In this document: positions 44,887 through 55,065 of the stretch, piece by piece
Numbering within the stretch: position 1 is the stretch's first letter
Layout: the number at the start of each line of letters is the position of its first letter
The notes under the pieces: generated by a model
Database searches by the model: none
Told to the model about the DNA's origin: nothing
Seen by the model: only the letters and a program-made list of their open reading frames with translations
Assembly: GCF_030161235.1 (NCBI RefSeq)
Contig: NZ_BSPW01000021.1
Location: forward strand, 1-64,000
Direction: 5' to 3'
Origin: Vibrio zhanjiangensis
GTDB lineage: Bacteria; Pseudomonadota; Gammaproteobacteria; Enterobacterales; Vibrionaceae
DNA: 64,000 bases
Position numbers and translations under genes: made by a program

Positions 44887-45468
44887 ATGATGCTTTTTCC
44901 TTTGGGCTCTGTGTTATTGCCCGGTGGAAAAATGAAGTTGCGAATATTCGAGCCAAGATACAAAAGATTGGTTAAGCAGGCATGTCAAACAAGTAATACC
45001 TTTGGTATTTGTCTATTCGATGGCAAAACTGGTGAGACAGCACCCGTGCTCTCTAGCGTGGGGACTCTTGCTCAGATCGTTGATTTTGAGGCGCTTGATG
45101 GCGGGCTGCTCGGCGTGACGGTTGTGGGTACAAAGCGATTTAGGATAGTCAATGTACGATCTGAGTTCGATGGCTTGAGGCAAGCTGAGGTTGAGTGGCT
45201 GAGAACTTGGTCTTATTCCAAAATAGAAGTTAAGCATCGACATTTAAGTGAGCAGTTACAGCATATATTTCGGCGGTTTCCCAAGTTTGCTGAACTTCAT
45301 CCTCAGTGTTTTTTTGATGATGCAAGCTGGGTTTGTCAACGTTGGTTAGAGCTTCTCCCCGTCAAAAAGAAAGACGTTGACTTTTTGCTGATGCAGGATG
45401 ATTGTCATCAGGCCATGGAATTCTTATCTCAATCAAATTTTGTCTCTGAGAATAGACGGCTAAACTGA
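44887..45468 (+). CDS. LON N-terminal substrate-binding domain protein
   Basis: This 193-residue protein consists of the LON substrate-binding domain only. It begins MMLFPLGSVLLPGGKMKLRI and then IFEPRYKRLV, with GTLAQIVDFEALDGG and GVTVVGTKRFRI following. It lacks the ATPase and protease parts of Lon. Its role is unknown. The GTG at 44878 is an alternative start. An ECF sigma factor gene lies 130 bases downstream. Confidence 0.85.
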   Translation: MMLFPLGSVLLPGGKMKLRIFEPRYKRLVKQACQTSNTFGICLFDGKTGETAPVLSSVGTLAQIVDFEALDGGLLGVTVVGTKRFRIVNVRSEFDGLRQAEVEWLRTWSYSKIEVKHRHLSEQLQHIFRRFPKFAELHPQCFFDDASWVCQRWLELLPVKKKDVDFLLMQDDCHQAMEFLSQSNFVSENRRLN

Positions 45469-45541
45469 ATAAGGGATGACTGAGCGGCAATTATGGGCCA
45501 CTCAAACAGACATTAGGGCGACACTAAATTGGATACCCAAA

Positions 45542-45567
45542 TGATCGATTTAGTTTGTGCTTCGTAG
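45542..45567 (+). promoter_or_regulatory. Candidate ECF-sigma autoregulated promoter
   Basis: TGATCG (45542-45547) and CGTAG (45563-45567), 15 bases apart, resemble the TGATC/CGTA promoter pair of RpoE-ChrR type sigma factors. It lies about 35 bases before the sigma gene. The match is by eye and the spacing is on the short side. Confidence 0.35.
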
Positions 45568-45601
45568 ACACAGATATAAACCCTGTATTAAGGAAGTTTG
45601 C

Positions 45602-46186
45602 ATGGTAACTCAAGACACAGAGTCGTTTGCCAAGCAAGATTGGTGTGACTGTATGGATAAAGTCAAAGAGCAAGACAAATATGCCTTTGCTCTGGTATTT
45701 AATCATTTTGCCCCGCGTCTTAAACAATTTGTTTTCAAGCATATAGGCAATGAGCAAGTGACGTTAGAGCTTGTCCAAGAAACAATGACGACAGTGTGGC
45801 GAAAAAGCCAATTATTTGATGGTAGCAAAAGTTCGCTTTCGACGTGGATATACACGATTGCGCGAAATCTGTGTTTCGACACGCTGAGAAAGCAGCGTGG
45901 AAAAGTGTTACACATTCATAGTCAGGACATTTGGCCCGATGATTACACTCCTCCCGATCGCGTGGAAGACTACACACCAGAGCATGAAATGTTGAAAGCG
46001 CAGGTGGTGAAGTTTTTAAGTGTATTACCAGAGGCTCAAAGGAAAGTAGTGCAGGCAGTGTATCTTGAAGAGTTGCCTCACCAGCAAGTGGCTGAGATGT
46101 ACGATATTCCCGTAGGTACGGTCAAATCCAGACTTAGGCTTGCAGTTGAGAAGCTGCGTCACTCTATGGAGGTAGAGAGGTTATGA
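45602..46186 (+). CDS. ECF sigma factor (RpoE/ChrR type)
   Basis: This 194-residue sigma-70-family factor has region 2 at about 15-90 (ELVQETMTTVWRKSQLFDG, STWIYTIARN) and region 4 at about 130-190 (LPEAQRKVVQAVYLEELPHQ, VGTVKSRLRLAV). Its stop overlaps the next gene, a ChrR-type anti-sigma. This pair is known to answer singlet oxygen or light stress in other bacteria. ATG 45602 is chosen because AAGGAAG precedes it; an upstream start is less likely. Confidence 0.9.
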   Translation: MVTQDTESFAKQDWCDCMDKVKEQDKYAFALVFNHFAPRLKQFVFKHIGNEQVTLELVQETMTTVWRKSQLFDGSKSSLSTWIYTIARNLCFDTLRKQRGKVLHIHSQDIWPDDYTPPDRVEDYTPEHEMLKAQVVKFLSVLPEAQRKVVQAVYLEELPHQQVAEMYDIPVGTVKSRLRLAVEKLRHSMEVERL

Positions 46187-46845
46187 GCTATCATCCTGAA
46201 TTAGATACCCTTAAAATGTATGCGGCAGGCGAACTGAGTGCTGTCGACGGGCTTACCATCGCAACACATCTAGAAACTTGCCAAGAGTGTAAAGAGAAAG
46301 TGGCAGAGTATGAGCAACACTTTGGCGAAACACTGAATTTGGTGCGAGGGGAGCAAGATCCGAGTTTTGATGCAATGCTTGTCAACATTGTTGGTCTCGA
46401 GCCAGACGGTTCGTCAGTTAACCTCTTTAGAAAACCTATAACGATAAAAGTACAGGGCAAAACATTTTCCCTGCCGCTATCGCTGTCCAGATTTGAAGAC
46501 AAAATAGGGCGGTGGCGTAATTACGGCGGCAAGGTATTTAGTGCTCCAATTGATATTTGTGATTCTGTTAGGGTTAATTTGCTGTACATCTCTGAAGGTG
46601 TAAGTATCCCCCAACATACACACAAGGGGATGGAATCCACTCTAATATTGCATGGCGGTTTCAGTGATGAAACAGGGCATTATGAGGCGGGAGATTATTT
46701 AGTGAAAGATGGGTCAGACAAGCACAGTCCTTATACAAAAGATGGCGAAGATTGCCTGTGCCTTACCGTATTAACTGAACCTATGATGTTCACCCAAGGG
46801 GTGGCGAGAATATTTAACCTGTTTGGCAAGGGCATGTATCCATAA
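46183..46845 (+). CDS. chrR: ChrR-type zinc anti-sigma factor with cupin domain
   Basis: This 220-residue protein has an N-terminal anti-sigma domain with zinc ligands His4, His29, Cys33 and Cys36. A C-terminal cupin domain (about 110-205) has QHTHKGMEST and a later His (DKHSP). In Rhodobacter ChrR releases its sigma factor on singlet oxygen. It overlaps the sigma gene by 4 bases (ATGA-type junction). Both domains appear complete. Confidence 0.9.
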   Translation: MSYHPELDTLKMYAAGELSAVDGLTIATHLETCQECKEKVAEYEQHFGETLNLVRGEQDPSFDAMLVNIVGLEPDGSSVNLFRKPITIKVQGKTFSLPLSLSRFEDKIGRWRNYGGKVFSAPIDICDSVRVNLLYISEGVSIPQHTHKGMESTLILHGGFSDETGHYEAGDYLVKDGSDKHSPYTKDGEDCLCLTVLTEPMMFTQGVARIFNLFGKGMYP

Positions 46846-46860
46846 TTTGCTCTTGATAGA

Positions 46861-46885
46861 AAGGCTTGGTGGTAAACCAAGCCTT
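46861..46885. terminator. Bidirectional hairpin between chrR and ampG
   Basis: AAGGCTTGGT and ACCAAGCCTT form a perfect 10-bp stem with a 5-base loop between convergent genes. Confidence 0.75.
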
Positions 46886-46895
46886 AATTGTGGGT

Positions 46896-48269
46896 TTAAC
46901 CGTGATTTTCTTCGTTATCTTTTTGCTGAGCTTTGTTTAGTAAGTCGGTGAAATGATGCCGAAGTGAATACAGCATAATCAGGCTCGGAATGACCATCAA
47001 ACAAGTGATGATAAAGAAGGTAGACCAATTGTTTAAGTAGTCAACCAGTTCGCCACTGAAGGAAGCGAGCGTTGTTCGTCCCAAATTGCCTAGTGATGCA
47101 AGCAGAGCATATTGAGTTGCTGAAAAGGCTTGTCCAGTCAGGACTGTGAGAAAAGAAACAAACGCCACGGTGGAAAATGCCGTTGTGAAATTATCGACAA
47201 TGATGGTTGCCAAGAAAAGAGGTTCATTTGGCCCAACGGATGCGATCCATGCAAACATTAAATTGCTGGCCGACATTGTGATACCACCAATCATTAAGCC
47301 TCGCACAATACCAAATCTGACATTGACCATACTACCTACTAAGGTAAAGGCCGTGGTTAGTCCCCAGCCAATTAACTTAGAGTAATAGCCAATTTGTTCA
47401 TTGGAGAAGCCAATTTCTTTATAGAACGTAATCGACATTCTGCCTAAAAAGGCTTCGCCGATTTTAAATAAAAATACAAAGAGTAGTAGCGTCAGTGCTA
47501 CTCGCGTACCGTTGCGTTTAAAAAAGTCTAAGAATGGTTCTACGACCGTGACGCTCAGCCATGCGATGGTTTTGTTGCCTATCACTTTACTGTGACGCTG
47601 CTCAGCCGCTGCTTGAAGAGCATCACGATGAGTTGTTGGTTCTCCCACGAGTAGAGTAAACAACATAAGTAATGCAACGATTGCTGCCATACCATAATAA
47701 ACACCGTTCCACCCTATTGCGTCAGCATTGATGAATGCGACATATCCGGGTAGAGAATACCCTGTCCACCATCCCATCACCGCCATGGCTGAGGCTTGTG
47801 GTAGTTTCGATGCTTCCGATTTTGGGAAAGTATCAATACGAAAAGCATCAATCGCAATATCTTGGGTGGCAGATGAAATTGCAATCGCAAGGGCAAGCAT
47901 GGAGGTGAGCAGCAAATTCTCAGATGGGTTAACGCCTGCTATGGCTAGCGTACAGACCAGAACAATCGACTGGCAAAAGAAAATCCAACTTCTTCGTTGC
48001 CCCAGCCAAGAATGGATAAGTGGTAATTTTATCCTATCGACCAATGGTGCCCAAAGAAAGTTAATGGCATAGACAGCAAAGACACTGCCAAAATAGCCAA
48101 TGGCCGATCTTGTTAGGCCAGCATCTTTAAGCCAGCCTGACATATTTGAACCAATCAGTACCCAAGGAAAGCCACTTGAGCAGCCTAACATGAAGACCCA
48201 AAGTAAGCGCTTATCTAAATAACTGTGGAGAGTTTCTAGCCATGAGTTGGAGCAGGATTTGATAGACAT
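46896..48269 (-). CDS. ampG: Muropeptide permease AmpG
   Basis: This 457-residue MFS transporter has about twelve helices. It brings anhydro-muropeptides into the cytoplasm for cell-wall recycling and beta-lactamase signalling. LGCSSGFPWVLIGSNMSGW near the start and SATQDIAIDAFRID near residue 135 are AmpG signatures. The neighbours yajG and a cyclophilin gene lie just upstream, similar to other gammaproteobacteria. Confidence 0.92.
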   Translation of the reverse strand: MSIKSCSNSWLETLHSYLDKRLLWVFMLGCSSGFPWVLIGSNMSGWLKDAGLTRSAIGYFGSVFAVYAINFLWAPLVDRIKLPLIHSWLGQRRSWIFFCQSIVLVCTLAIAGVNPSENLLLTSMLALAIAISSATQDIAIDAFRIDTFPKSEASKLPQASAMAVMGWWTGYSLPGYVAFINADAIGWNGVYYGMAAIVALLMLFTLLVGEPTTHRDALQAAAEQRHSKVIGNKTIAWLSVTVVEPFLDFFKRNGTRVALTLLLFVFLFKIGEAFLGRMSITFYKEIGFSNEQIGYYSKLIGWGLTTAFTLVGSMVNVRFGIVRGLMIGGITMSASNLMFAWIASVGPNEPLFLATIIVDNFTTAFSTVAFVSFLTVLTGQAFSATQYALLASLGNLGRTTLASFSGELVDYLNNWSTFFIITCLMVIPSLIMLYSLRHHFTDLLNKAQQKDNEENHG

Positions 48270-48502
48270 GAACTCATCCTAATAGATTGCTATTTTAGTT
48301 GATTGAAAGCTCGAACCCGTCAGGTTGGAGTCTTAGATTTGAGGTTATCTAAATAACTTTGATGATAATGGTCGTCTCTGATACGTCAAGATGAATTGCC
48401 TTTATTTTTTTAATAAATGGAAATTCGTTAATAAATGTTTTTGATGCGTTAGATTATGGTAACAAAGAGCTCCAACCTGCTTAGGTCAGAGCTTACTCTT
48501 AT

Positions 48503-49066
48503 TTAAGGGACTAAAGTCGTTTTAGTGATGATGATGGCGGTTTCAGGGACGTCACGGTAGCGGCCTTTGGTTGTCGTGGATACTTTGCTCATGCTTTTTA
48601 CAGTATCAAAGCCTCTGATGACCTTACCAAAAACAGTGTAGCCGTCTGTTAAGGGTTTCGTTTTGTCATCTTTGTTGTAGTCAAGATAATCATTATCTTT
48701 GTAGTTAATGAAAAACTGGCGAGTCGCCGAATTTGGATCGCTGGTTCTGGCCATCGCGATTGTTGCAACTTGGTTTTTTAGCCCATTGGACGCTTCATTT
48801 TTTATCGGTGCGTATGTGGAGACAGGGTTCATATCTTTGTCAAATCCCCCTCCTTGGGCCATAAAACCAGGAATAACTCGATGAAATTGTGTGCCTACAT
48901 AGCTGCCATCTTTAATATATTTGATGAAGTTATCTACGGTGACAGGTGCTTTTTTTTCATCGAGTTCAACAGTAAAAGCACCTAAGGTTGTTTCAAAAAC
49001 AACCTTAGGACCCGCAAAAGCCAAGTTGGTGAAAAGTAGCAGTGAGGCTATGGTCAGTTTCCACAT
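48503..49066 (-). CDS. Periplasmic peptidyl-prolyl cis-trans isomerase (cyclophilin)
   Basis: This 187-residue protein has a signal peptide (cut after NLAFA, residue 18) and a cyclophilin domain with FHRVIPGFMAQGG and FGKVIRGFDTV. It speeds proline isomerisation in periplasmic protein folding, like PpiA. Its ATG shares a base with the yajG stop codon, indicating coupling. Confidence 0.92.
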   Translation of the reverse strand: MWKLTIASLLLFTNLAFAGPKVVFETTLGAFTVELDEKKAPVTVDNFIKYIKDGSYVGTQFHRVIPGFMAQGGGFDKDMNPVSTYAPIKNEASNGLKNQVATIAMARTSDPNSATRQFFINYKDNDYLDYNKDDKTKPLTDGYTVFGKVIRGFDTVKSMSKVSTTTKGRYRDVPETAIIITKTTLVP

Positions 49067-49635
49067 TAGAAACGCTCCTGCATGTAATTTTTCAGTTCAC
49101 GATCGTTAGCGACTTCTTTTAGTACCAAATTAGTGACGTCGTTAAGTACTGTGCCAATTTCATCATCAGAAGCACTGAAAGCACCATTTCGTTTGGCTGT
49201 TCCTGTATAGGTTTTGACTAACTTTCCTTTGGGGGTTTCTGCGGTAATCTCGAGTACGACTTTGCCATCCATCTCATTTTCCATCACCGAGTGCTTCACC
49301 GAGACCAAAGCTTCTTGTATTTCAACGCGCACTGAATTTTCACTATTTACAGTGCTGCGAAAGCCTTGCGATTGAAACTGCTCCAATAAGGCATTTTCGA
49401 TACTGATTCGAACATTTTGCTTCGAGTGAATTGGCTCGATATTGGAGCGTCCACTGTCTATTAATGCGACATATTGAGCGGAACGAACATCCTTGCTTGT
49501 TAAGGTAAAGCTTGCATCTTGTACAAGGTTATTGTCACTAATAACGGGTTGAGGCGTAAAATTAAGCTGTTCTTGTTGAGGGGATGTACATGCAGTCAGT
49601 AAAGCCATTGACGCGGCTAGAAGCAGTTTTCTCAT
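49066..49635 (-). CDS. yajG: YajG family lipoprotein
   Basis: This 189-residue lipoprotein starts MRKLLLAASMALLTACTSP. The lipobox is LLTAC with the lipidated Cys near residue 16. The rest matches the YajG family, a small outer-membrane-type lipoprotein usually next to ampG. An upstream in-frame start would add 13 polar residues before the signal peptide and is unlikely. Function is not known. Confidence 0.88.
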   Translation of the reverse strand: MRKLLLAASMALLTACTSPQQEQLNFTPQPVISDNNLVQDASFTLTSKDVRSAQYVALIDSGRSNIEPIHSKQNVRISIENALLEQFQSQGFRSTVNSENSVRVEIQEALVSVKHSVMENEMDGKVVLEITAETPKGKLVKTYTGTAKRNGAFSASDDEIGTVLNDVTNLVLKEVANDRELKNYMQERF

Positions 49636-49683
49636 TATGGTTTCCTTTAATCGTCGCTCTGGATATAGAGACATGATAGTGAA

Positions 49684-50814
49684 CTATTTAGTTGCCTGTA
49701 AAATAACAAATTTCTTATTTGAAGCGATAAGTTTGACTTTTGATTTACCAAACAACTTGGATAACTTCACATCGTAGCCGAGGTGACGGTTGCCGATAAC
49801 TAATAATTTCCCATCATTGCAAAGAACATGCTTTGCATCACAGAACATTTGCCACGCAATGTGATCAGTAATCGCCTGTTGTTGATGAAAAGGCGGGTTA
49901 CAGATTACCAACTCTGCGGTGTCGCTTTCAAATCCATCGAGGCAATTATTGGTGATGCATGTTATGTCTCGTTGCTTTCCAAGGTTATTGAGAAGATTTG
50001 TCTGTGCAGACGTCGTCGCCATATAACTTTCGTCTACACAAGTGATGCGCACATTTGGATTGTCGATCCCAAGTTTGACTGAAAGTACGCCATTACCACA
50101 TCCTAGGTCGATAACTCGCTTAGTGTTTAGGTCCTTTGGCAAGTAATCGAGCATAAATCGAGCTCCTTGGTCGAGCTTTTCGCCTGAGTAAACATTGGGT
50201 AAGTTGCTGAGTTCAAAGTTATGCGAATCGACTTGCCATTTGGTTAAAGGGTCGACAGCAAGTTTTTTTGAGCTATCTGCAATTGAGAACACTAAGCGGT
50301 GCTTTTTCCAAGCCAATGAGGTATGAGTGCTGCCTAGATATTTCTCAAATAATGCCAACGTTGAAGTGTGGATTTCTTTGGCTTTGTTCACCGCAATTAC
50401 AGGAACTGACTGACCAAGACGAAGTCTTAATTGGCTCAGCTGCCACACCAGATGGCGGTTACTCCTTGGGATCTGCATCAGCACGTAGTCTACGTTGGCG
50501 GGAATATCGTCAAGTGTGTTAGATAAAGTGATATTTTTGCATTGATTGGTGGCCAAGTTTTCAAGGACACCTTGATGTGCAATATAGGAATCACTCATCA
50601 TGGTGACAGAGTGTTCATGAGTAAACCAGCAGCTCAGTGCACCAAAACTATCGTTAAGAATTAAAATATGTTTACCGGGCTCAATATTCATTTCCTCCAT
50701 GTAATTAATGAGGTACTCATCGCCAGCGTCCCACGCTTGAAGTGTTTCATTATTCCTTTTCGGAAACCTATGTAGGGTTAACGTGCGCTGATGAAGCGAA
50801 AATTTAGTTTTCAT
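49684..50814 (-). CDS. rlmG: 23S rRNA G1835 methyltransferase RlmG
   Basis: This 376-residue protein has an N-terminal non-catalytic half and a C-terminal SAM-dependent methyltransferase domain. The SAM motif is VIDLGCGNGVLSV near residue 235. The catalytic CNPPFHQQQA lies near residue 305, typical of N2-guanine methyltransferases. Length fits RlmG (378 in E. coli) better than RsmC. It modifies the large rRNA. Confidence 0.92.
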   Translation of the reverse strand: MKTKFSLHQRTLTLHRFPKRNNETLQAWDAGDEYLINYMEEMNIEPGKHILILNDSFGALSCWFTHEHSVTMMSDSYIAHQGVLENLATNQCKNITLSNTLDDIPANVDYVLMQIPRSNRHLVWQLSQLRLRLGQSVPVIAVNKAKEIHTSTLALFEKYLGSTHTSLAWKKHRLVFSIADSSKKLAVDPLTKWQVDSHNFELSNLPNVYSGEKLDQGARFMLDYLPKDLNTKRVIDLGCGNGVLSVKLGIDNPNVRITCVDESYMATTSAQTNLLNNLGKQRDITCITNNCLDGFESDTAELVICNPPFHQQQAITDHIAWQMFCDAKHVLCNDGKLLVIGNRHLGYDVKLSKLFGKSKVKLIASNKKFVILQATK

Positions 50815-50947
50815 ATTTGTAAAGGTATGGAGGTTGAGAGGGTAAATTGTCTCAGAAGCGGAAAGAGCTGAAAACTAAAACCTTTGGATTTGTGGGTAAG
50901 AAAGCTATTATTTGTTGGTTAGAAATATAGGTATTTACGGTGAAATG

Positions 50948-51256
50948 ATGATACAAGAAGTGATAGAAACTAAACTCTCTGATTTCTTTAAACCTTTGCA
51001 TCTTCAGGTGTTGAATGAGAGTTATATGCACAATGTGCCGGATGGTTCAGAGAGTCATTTTAAAGTTGTGATAGTCAGTGAAAAGTTTGCAGGACAACGG
51101 CTGATTGGTCGCCACCGTCAGGTTAATCAAGTCTTGGCAGATGAACTCGCCAATCATATTCACGCTCTGTCCATTCATGTTTATACCTTGGAAGAGTGGA
51201 ATAAACAAAATCAGATTGCTCCTGACAGTCCAATGTGTTTGGGTGGATCAAAATAG
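50948..51256 (+). CDS. bolA: BolA family protein
   Basis: This 102-residue protein starts [16 protein letters not shown] from ATG 50948, matching E. coli BolA; the ATG one codon earlier is possible. The BolA core [18 protein letters not shown] and the conserved His in the [12 protein letters not shown] end are present. BolA acts with monothiol glutaredoxins in Fe-S handling and affects cell shape. The last codons lie in a 20-bp tandem duplication. Confidence 0.94.
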   Translation: MIQEVIETKLSDFFKPLHLQVLNESYMHNVPDGSESHFKVVIVSEKFAGQRLIGRHRQVNQVLADELANHIHALSIHVYTLEEWNKQNQIAPDSPMCLGGSK

Positions 51257-51289
51257 TATAGCGTATTATAAAATAGTATGGCGCATTAT
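51250..51289 (+). repeat. 20-bp tandem duplication at the bolA stop codon
   Basis: Two adjacent 20-base copies (51250-51269 and 51270-51289) differ at two positions. The first copy contains the bolA stop codon. It may be a recent slippage event. Confidence 0.8.
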
Positions 51290-51715
51290 AAAGTCTGTAG
51301 AAATAATCATCATTTTTTGATTATAAAATAATCCATTTATTAACAATAAATAAACAAATAGGTGGGTGGATTGGTTTTATTGCTAAGTGTTTCATACTAT
51401 GAATAAAATAAATCACTATTAACTGTGTGGTTAATGCTGTTTGTGCGATGGTTCAAACTTATGAGTAATACTTAACCTTTTAAACTCAAATCCTTCGAAA
51501 TATATATCTGATTCTTTTCTTTGGTCATGGCGTATACTTCTAAAAAGATGATAGACTACCGCACCTGATAAATCTCGACTAAATTTGTAGCGAGGTTTTT
51601 AATAGGATGTTGCGATTTTGGTGTGTTAAATAGCACCAAAACCGGACACTAGTGTCGTGTCTAAAAGTTACGCAATCAATGAATCTTTTTCCCGATAAAA
51701 GTAGTGCAAGTGCGT
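51257..51715 (+). other. nqr operon upstream region with strong leader structures
   Basis: About 460 bases. It contains the 20-bp tandem duplication, an AT-rich stretch and, near nqrA, a series of hairpins. CTCG...CGAG followed by GTTTTT (51574-51600) could terminate upstream transcription. TTTTGGTG/CACCAAAA is at 51616-51641, and the palindrome GACACTAGTGTC at 51645-51656. No gene is seen. Confidence 0.5.
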
Positions 51716-53056
51716 ATGATTACAATAAAGAAGGGTTTGGACCTGCCTATCGCAGGAGCTCCTACCCAGGTGATTAATGATGGTAAGACCATCAAGAAAG
51801 TCGCCTTGCTTGGCGAAGAGTACGTCGGCATGCGTCCTACCATGCATGTTCGCGTAGGCGATGAAGTAAAAAAAGCTCAGGTTCTTTTTGAAGATAAGAA
51901 GAACCCAGGCGTGAAATTTACTTCACCAGCAAGCGGTAAAGTGATCGAAATTAATCGTGGCGCTAAACGTGTCCTTCAGTCCGTAGTGATGGAAGTGTCA
52001 GGTGGTGAGCAGGTTACGTTCGATAAGTTTGAAGCAGGACAACTAGCAGAACTAGCCCGGAATACGGTCAAAGCTCAGCTTGTTGATTCAGGTCTTTGGA
52101 CGGCTTTACGTACTCGTCCCTTTAGCAAGGTTCCAGCTATTGAATCTTCTACACAGGCAATTTTTGTTACTGCAATGGATACAAATCCGTTGGCAGTTCA
52201 GCCTGAGTTGGTCATTAATGAGCAGCAGGAAGCTTTCGTTGCAGGTTTGGACATACTTTCAACTTTGACTGATGGCAAAGTTTACGTTTGTAAGGCCAAT
52301 TCCAGTCTTCCTCGTTCTTCTCAAAATAATGTTGAAGAACATGTGTTTGAGGGACCTCATCCAGCAGGACTTGCAGGTACTCACATGCATTTCCTCTATC
52401 CGGTTAATGCAGAGAATGTCGCTTGGAGTATCAATTACCAAGACGTGATTGCGTTCGGTAAGCTTTTCCTAACAGGTGAACTTTATACTGACCGTGTCAT
52501 TTCCCTTGCGGGACCTGTCGTCAACAATCCTCGCTTAATTCGTACCATCCAAGGAGCCAATCTTACTGAGCTGACGGATGGTGAATTAATGCTTGGTGAA
52601 GTTAGAGTGATTTCTGGGTCTGTACTTTCTGGTACTCAGGCTTCTGGCCCACATGATTATCTTGGTCGTTACCATGTACAAGTTTCAGTACTGCGTGAAG
52701 GTCGAGACAAAGAGCTATTTGGCTGGGCTGCACCAGGTAAAAACAAGTTTTCTGTAACTCGAGCTTACCTAGGTCATATTTTTAAAGGCCAGCTATTTAA
52801 CATGACGACCACAACTAACGGCAGTGATCGTTCTATGGTGCCAATTGGTAACTATGAACGCATTATGCCATTGGATATGGAACCTACTTTGCTACTTCGT
52901 GACCTATGTGCTGGTGACACAGACAGTGCTCAAGCATTGGGTGCGCTAGAGCTGGATGAAGAAGATCTCGCATTGTGTACCTTTGTATGTCCGGGTAAGT
53001 ATGAGTACGGAGCATTGCTTCGTGAATGCCTAGACACGATCGAGAAGGAAGGGTGA
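51716..53056 (+). CDS. nqrA: Na+-translocating NADH:quinone reductase subunit A
   Basis: This 446-residue subunit of the respiratory sodium pump starts [14 protein letters not shown] like V. cholerae NqrA; a GTG four codons earlier is less likely. NqrA is a peripheral cytoplasmic subunit that participates in quinone binding. [20 protein letters not shown] and the [13 protein letters not shown] end are typical. It opens the operon nqrABCDEF. Confidence 0.97.
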   Translation: MITIKKGLDLPIAGAPTQVINDGKTIKKVALLGEEYVGMRPTMHVRVGDEVKKAQVLFEDKKNPGVKFTSPASGKVIEINRGAKRVLQSVVMEVSGGEQVTFDKFEAGQLAELARNTVKAQLVDSGLWTALRTRPFSKVPAIESSTQAIFVTAMDTNPLAVQPELVINEQQEAFVAGLDILSTLTDGKVYVCKANSSLPRSSQNNVEEHVFEGPHPAGLAGTHMHFLYPVNAENVAWSINYQDVIAFGKLFLTGELYTDRVISLAGPVVNNPRLIRTIQGANLTELTDGELMLGEVRVISGSVLSGTQASGPHDYLGRYHVQVSVLREGRDKELFGWAAPGKNKFSVTRAYLGHIFKGQLFNMTTTTNGSDRSMVPIGNYERIMPLDMEPTLLLRDLCAGDTDSAQALGALELDEEDLALCTFVCPGKYEYGALLRECLDTIEKEG

Positions 53057-53060
53057 TTTC

Positions 53061-54305
53061 ATGGCTCTTAAAAAATATCTTGAAGACATTGAACATCATT
53101 TTGAGCCTGGTGGTAAACATGAAAAATGGTTTGCGTTGTACGAAGCTGTTGCGACGGTATTCTACACTCCAGGTTTAACAACAAAGAAAAGTTCACATGT
53201 TCGTGATAGCGTTGATTTAAAACGTATCATGATCATGGTTTGGTTAGCGGTATTCCCTGCGATGTTCTGGGGAATGTATAACGCGGGTGGCCAAGCAATA
53301 GCGGCTCTTAACCACATGTATACTGGTGATCAGTTTGCTTCAATTGCTGCTGGTAACTGGCACTATTGGCTGACAGAGATGGTCGGTGGCTCTCTTGCCG
53401 CTGATGCTGGTTGGGGCAGTAAAATGCTTCTAGGTGCGACCTACTTCCTACCTATTTACGCAACCGTGTTTATCGTTGGTGGTTTTTGGGAAGTGCTTTT
53501 CTGCATGGTGCGTAAGCACGAAGTTAACGAAGGGTTCTTCGTCACTTCCATCTTGTTTGCGCTCATCGTTCCGCCAACGCTTCCTCTCTGGCAAGCAGCA
53601 TTAGGTATTACCTTCGGTGTTGTCGTGGCCAAGGAGATTTTTGGTGGTACTGGACGTAACTTCCTGAACCCTGCACTGGCTGGTCGTGCTTTCTTGTTCT
53701 TTGCATACCCAGCACAGATCTCTGGTGATGTTGTGTGGACTGCTGCCGATGGTTTCTCTGGTGCAACGGCTTTGAGTCAATGGGCACAAGGTGGTAGCGG
53801 TGCGCTGATGAATACAGTGACAGGCGCTCCAATTTCATGGATGGACGCGTTCATTGGTAATATTCCGGGCTCGATTGGCGAAGTATCGACTTTAGCACTC
53901 ATGATTGGCGCAGCCATGATCGTTTATATGCGAATTGCGTCATGGCGAATCATCGCGGGTGTGATGATTGGTATGATTGCGGCCGCAACAATATTTAATC
54001 TCATCGGTTCTGATACCAATCCAATGTTTAACATGCCTTGGCATTGGCACCTAGTATTAGGTGGTTTTGCATTCGGTATGTTCTTCATGGCAACTGACCC
54101 TGTATCAGCTTCGTTTACTAACAAAGCAAAATGGTGGTACGGCGCACTGATTGGTGTGATGTGTGTATTAATTCGTGTTGTGAATCCAGCTTACCCTGAG
54201 GGTATGATGCTTGCGATTCTGTTTGCGAACCTGTTTGCACCTCTGTTCGACCATATAGTTATCGAGAAGAACATCAAGCGGAGATTAGCACGTTATGGCA
54301 AGTAA
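53061..54305 (+). CDS. nqrB: Na+-NQR subunit B
   Basis: This 414-residue integral membrane subunit has about ten helices. It carries riboflavin and a covalent FMN attached to Thr236 in [11 protein letters not shown], at the same number as in V. cholerae. Sodium and quinone interact with this subunit. It lies 4 bases after nqrA and overlaps nqrC by 11 bases. Confidence 0.97.
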   Translation: MALKKYLEDIEHHFEPGGKHEKWFALYEAVATVFYTPGLTTKKSSHVRDSVDLKRIMIMVWLAVFPAMFWGMYNAGGQAIAALNHMYTGDQFASIAAGNWHYWLTEMVGGSLAADAGWGSKMLLGATYFLPIYATVFIVGGFWEVLFCMVRKHEVNEGFFVTSILFALIVPPTLPLWQAALGITFGVVVAKEIFGGTGRNFLNPALAGRAFLFFAYPAQISGDVVWTAADGFSGATALSQWAQGGSGALMNTVTGAPISWMDAFIGNIPGSIGEVSTLALMIGAAMIVYMRIASWRIIAGVMIGMIAAATIFNLIGSDTNPMFNMPWHWHLVLGGFAFGMFFMATDPVSASFTNKAKWWYGALIGVMCVLIRVVNPAYPEGMMLAILFANLFAPLFDHIVIEKNIKRRLARYGK

Positions 54306-55065
54306 TAACGACAGCATTAAAAAGACGCTGGGTGTTGTTATCGGATTGAGCCTTGTGTGTTCAATCATAGTATCAACAGCCGCTGTAGGTTTGCGTGACC
54401 AGCAAAAAGCGAACGCTGTACTGGACAAGCAAACCAAGATTATTGAAGTCGCTGGTATTGACACTGAAGGAAAGAAAGTTCCTGAACTTTTTTCTGAATA
54501 TATTGAAGCTCGTTTAGTCGATTTTAAAACGGGTGATTTTGTTGATGGCAATGCAGCGACATATGACCAGCGTAAAGCAGCTAAAGATCCAGCACAGTCA
54601 ATCAAGCTAAGTCCTGAGCAAGACGAAGCGAAGATCATTCGACGTGCCAATTTGGGTACCGTTTATTTGGTCAAACAGGATGACACTATTTCTCGTGTCA
54701 TTCTTCCTGTTCATGGGAATGGTCTTTGGTCGATGATGTATGCCTTTATTGCTGTAGAAACCGATGGCAATACTGTCTCGGGTATTACCTATTACGAGCA
54801 AGGTGAAACCCCAGGACTTGGTGGTGAGGTTGAGAACCCTTCATGGAGAGCTCAGTGGGTCGGCAAGAAATTGTTTGATGAGAACCACAAACCCGCTATC
54901 AAAGTGGTGAAAGGTGGTGCGCCAGCTGGTTCTGAACATGGTGTTGATGGTCTATCTGGCGCAACACTAACCAGTAATGGCGTTCAGCATACATTTGACT
55001 TCTGGTTAGGTGATATGGGTTTTGGCCCGTTCCTAGCAAAAGTTCGTGACGGAGGTCTGAACTAA
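54295..55065 (+). CDS. nqrC: Na+-NQR subunit C
   Basis: This 256-residue protein has one N-terminal membrane helix (about 11-31) and a periplasmic FMN-binding domain. The FMN attachment Thr224 lies in [15 protein letters not shown] is attached by ApbE, encoded at the end of the operon. It overlaps nqrB by 11 bases and nqrD by one base. Confidence 0.97.
   Translation: MASNNDSIKKTLGVVIGLSLVCSIIVSTAAVGLRDQQKANAVLDKQTKIIEVAGIDTEGKKVPELFSEYIEARLVDFKTGDFVDGNAATYDQRKAAKDPAQSIKLSPEQDEAKIIRRANLGTVYLVKQDDTISRVILPVHGNGLWSMMYAFIAVETDGNTVSGITYYEQGETPGLGGEVENPSWRAQWVGKKLFDENHKPAIKVVKGGAPAGSEHGVDGLSGATLTSNGVQHTFDFWLGDMGFGPFLAKVRDGGLN

Noticed and set aside
44696..44956. 86-codon minus-strand frame
   Set aside because: It overlaps the well supported start of the LON-domain gene and has no homology.
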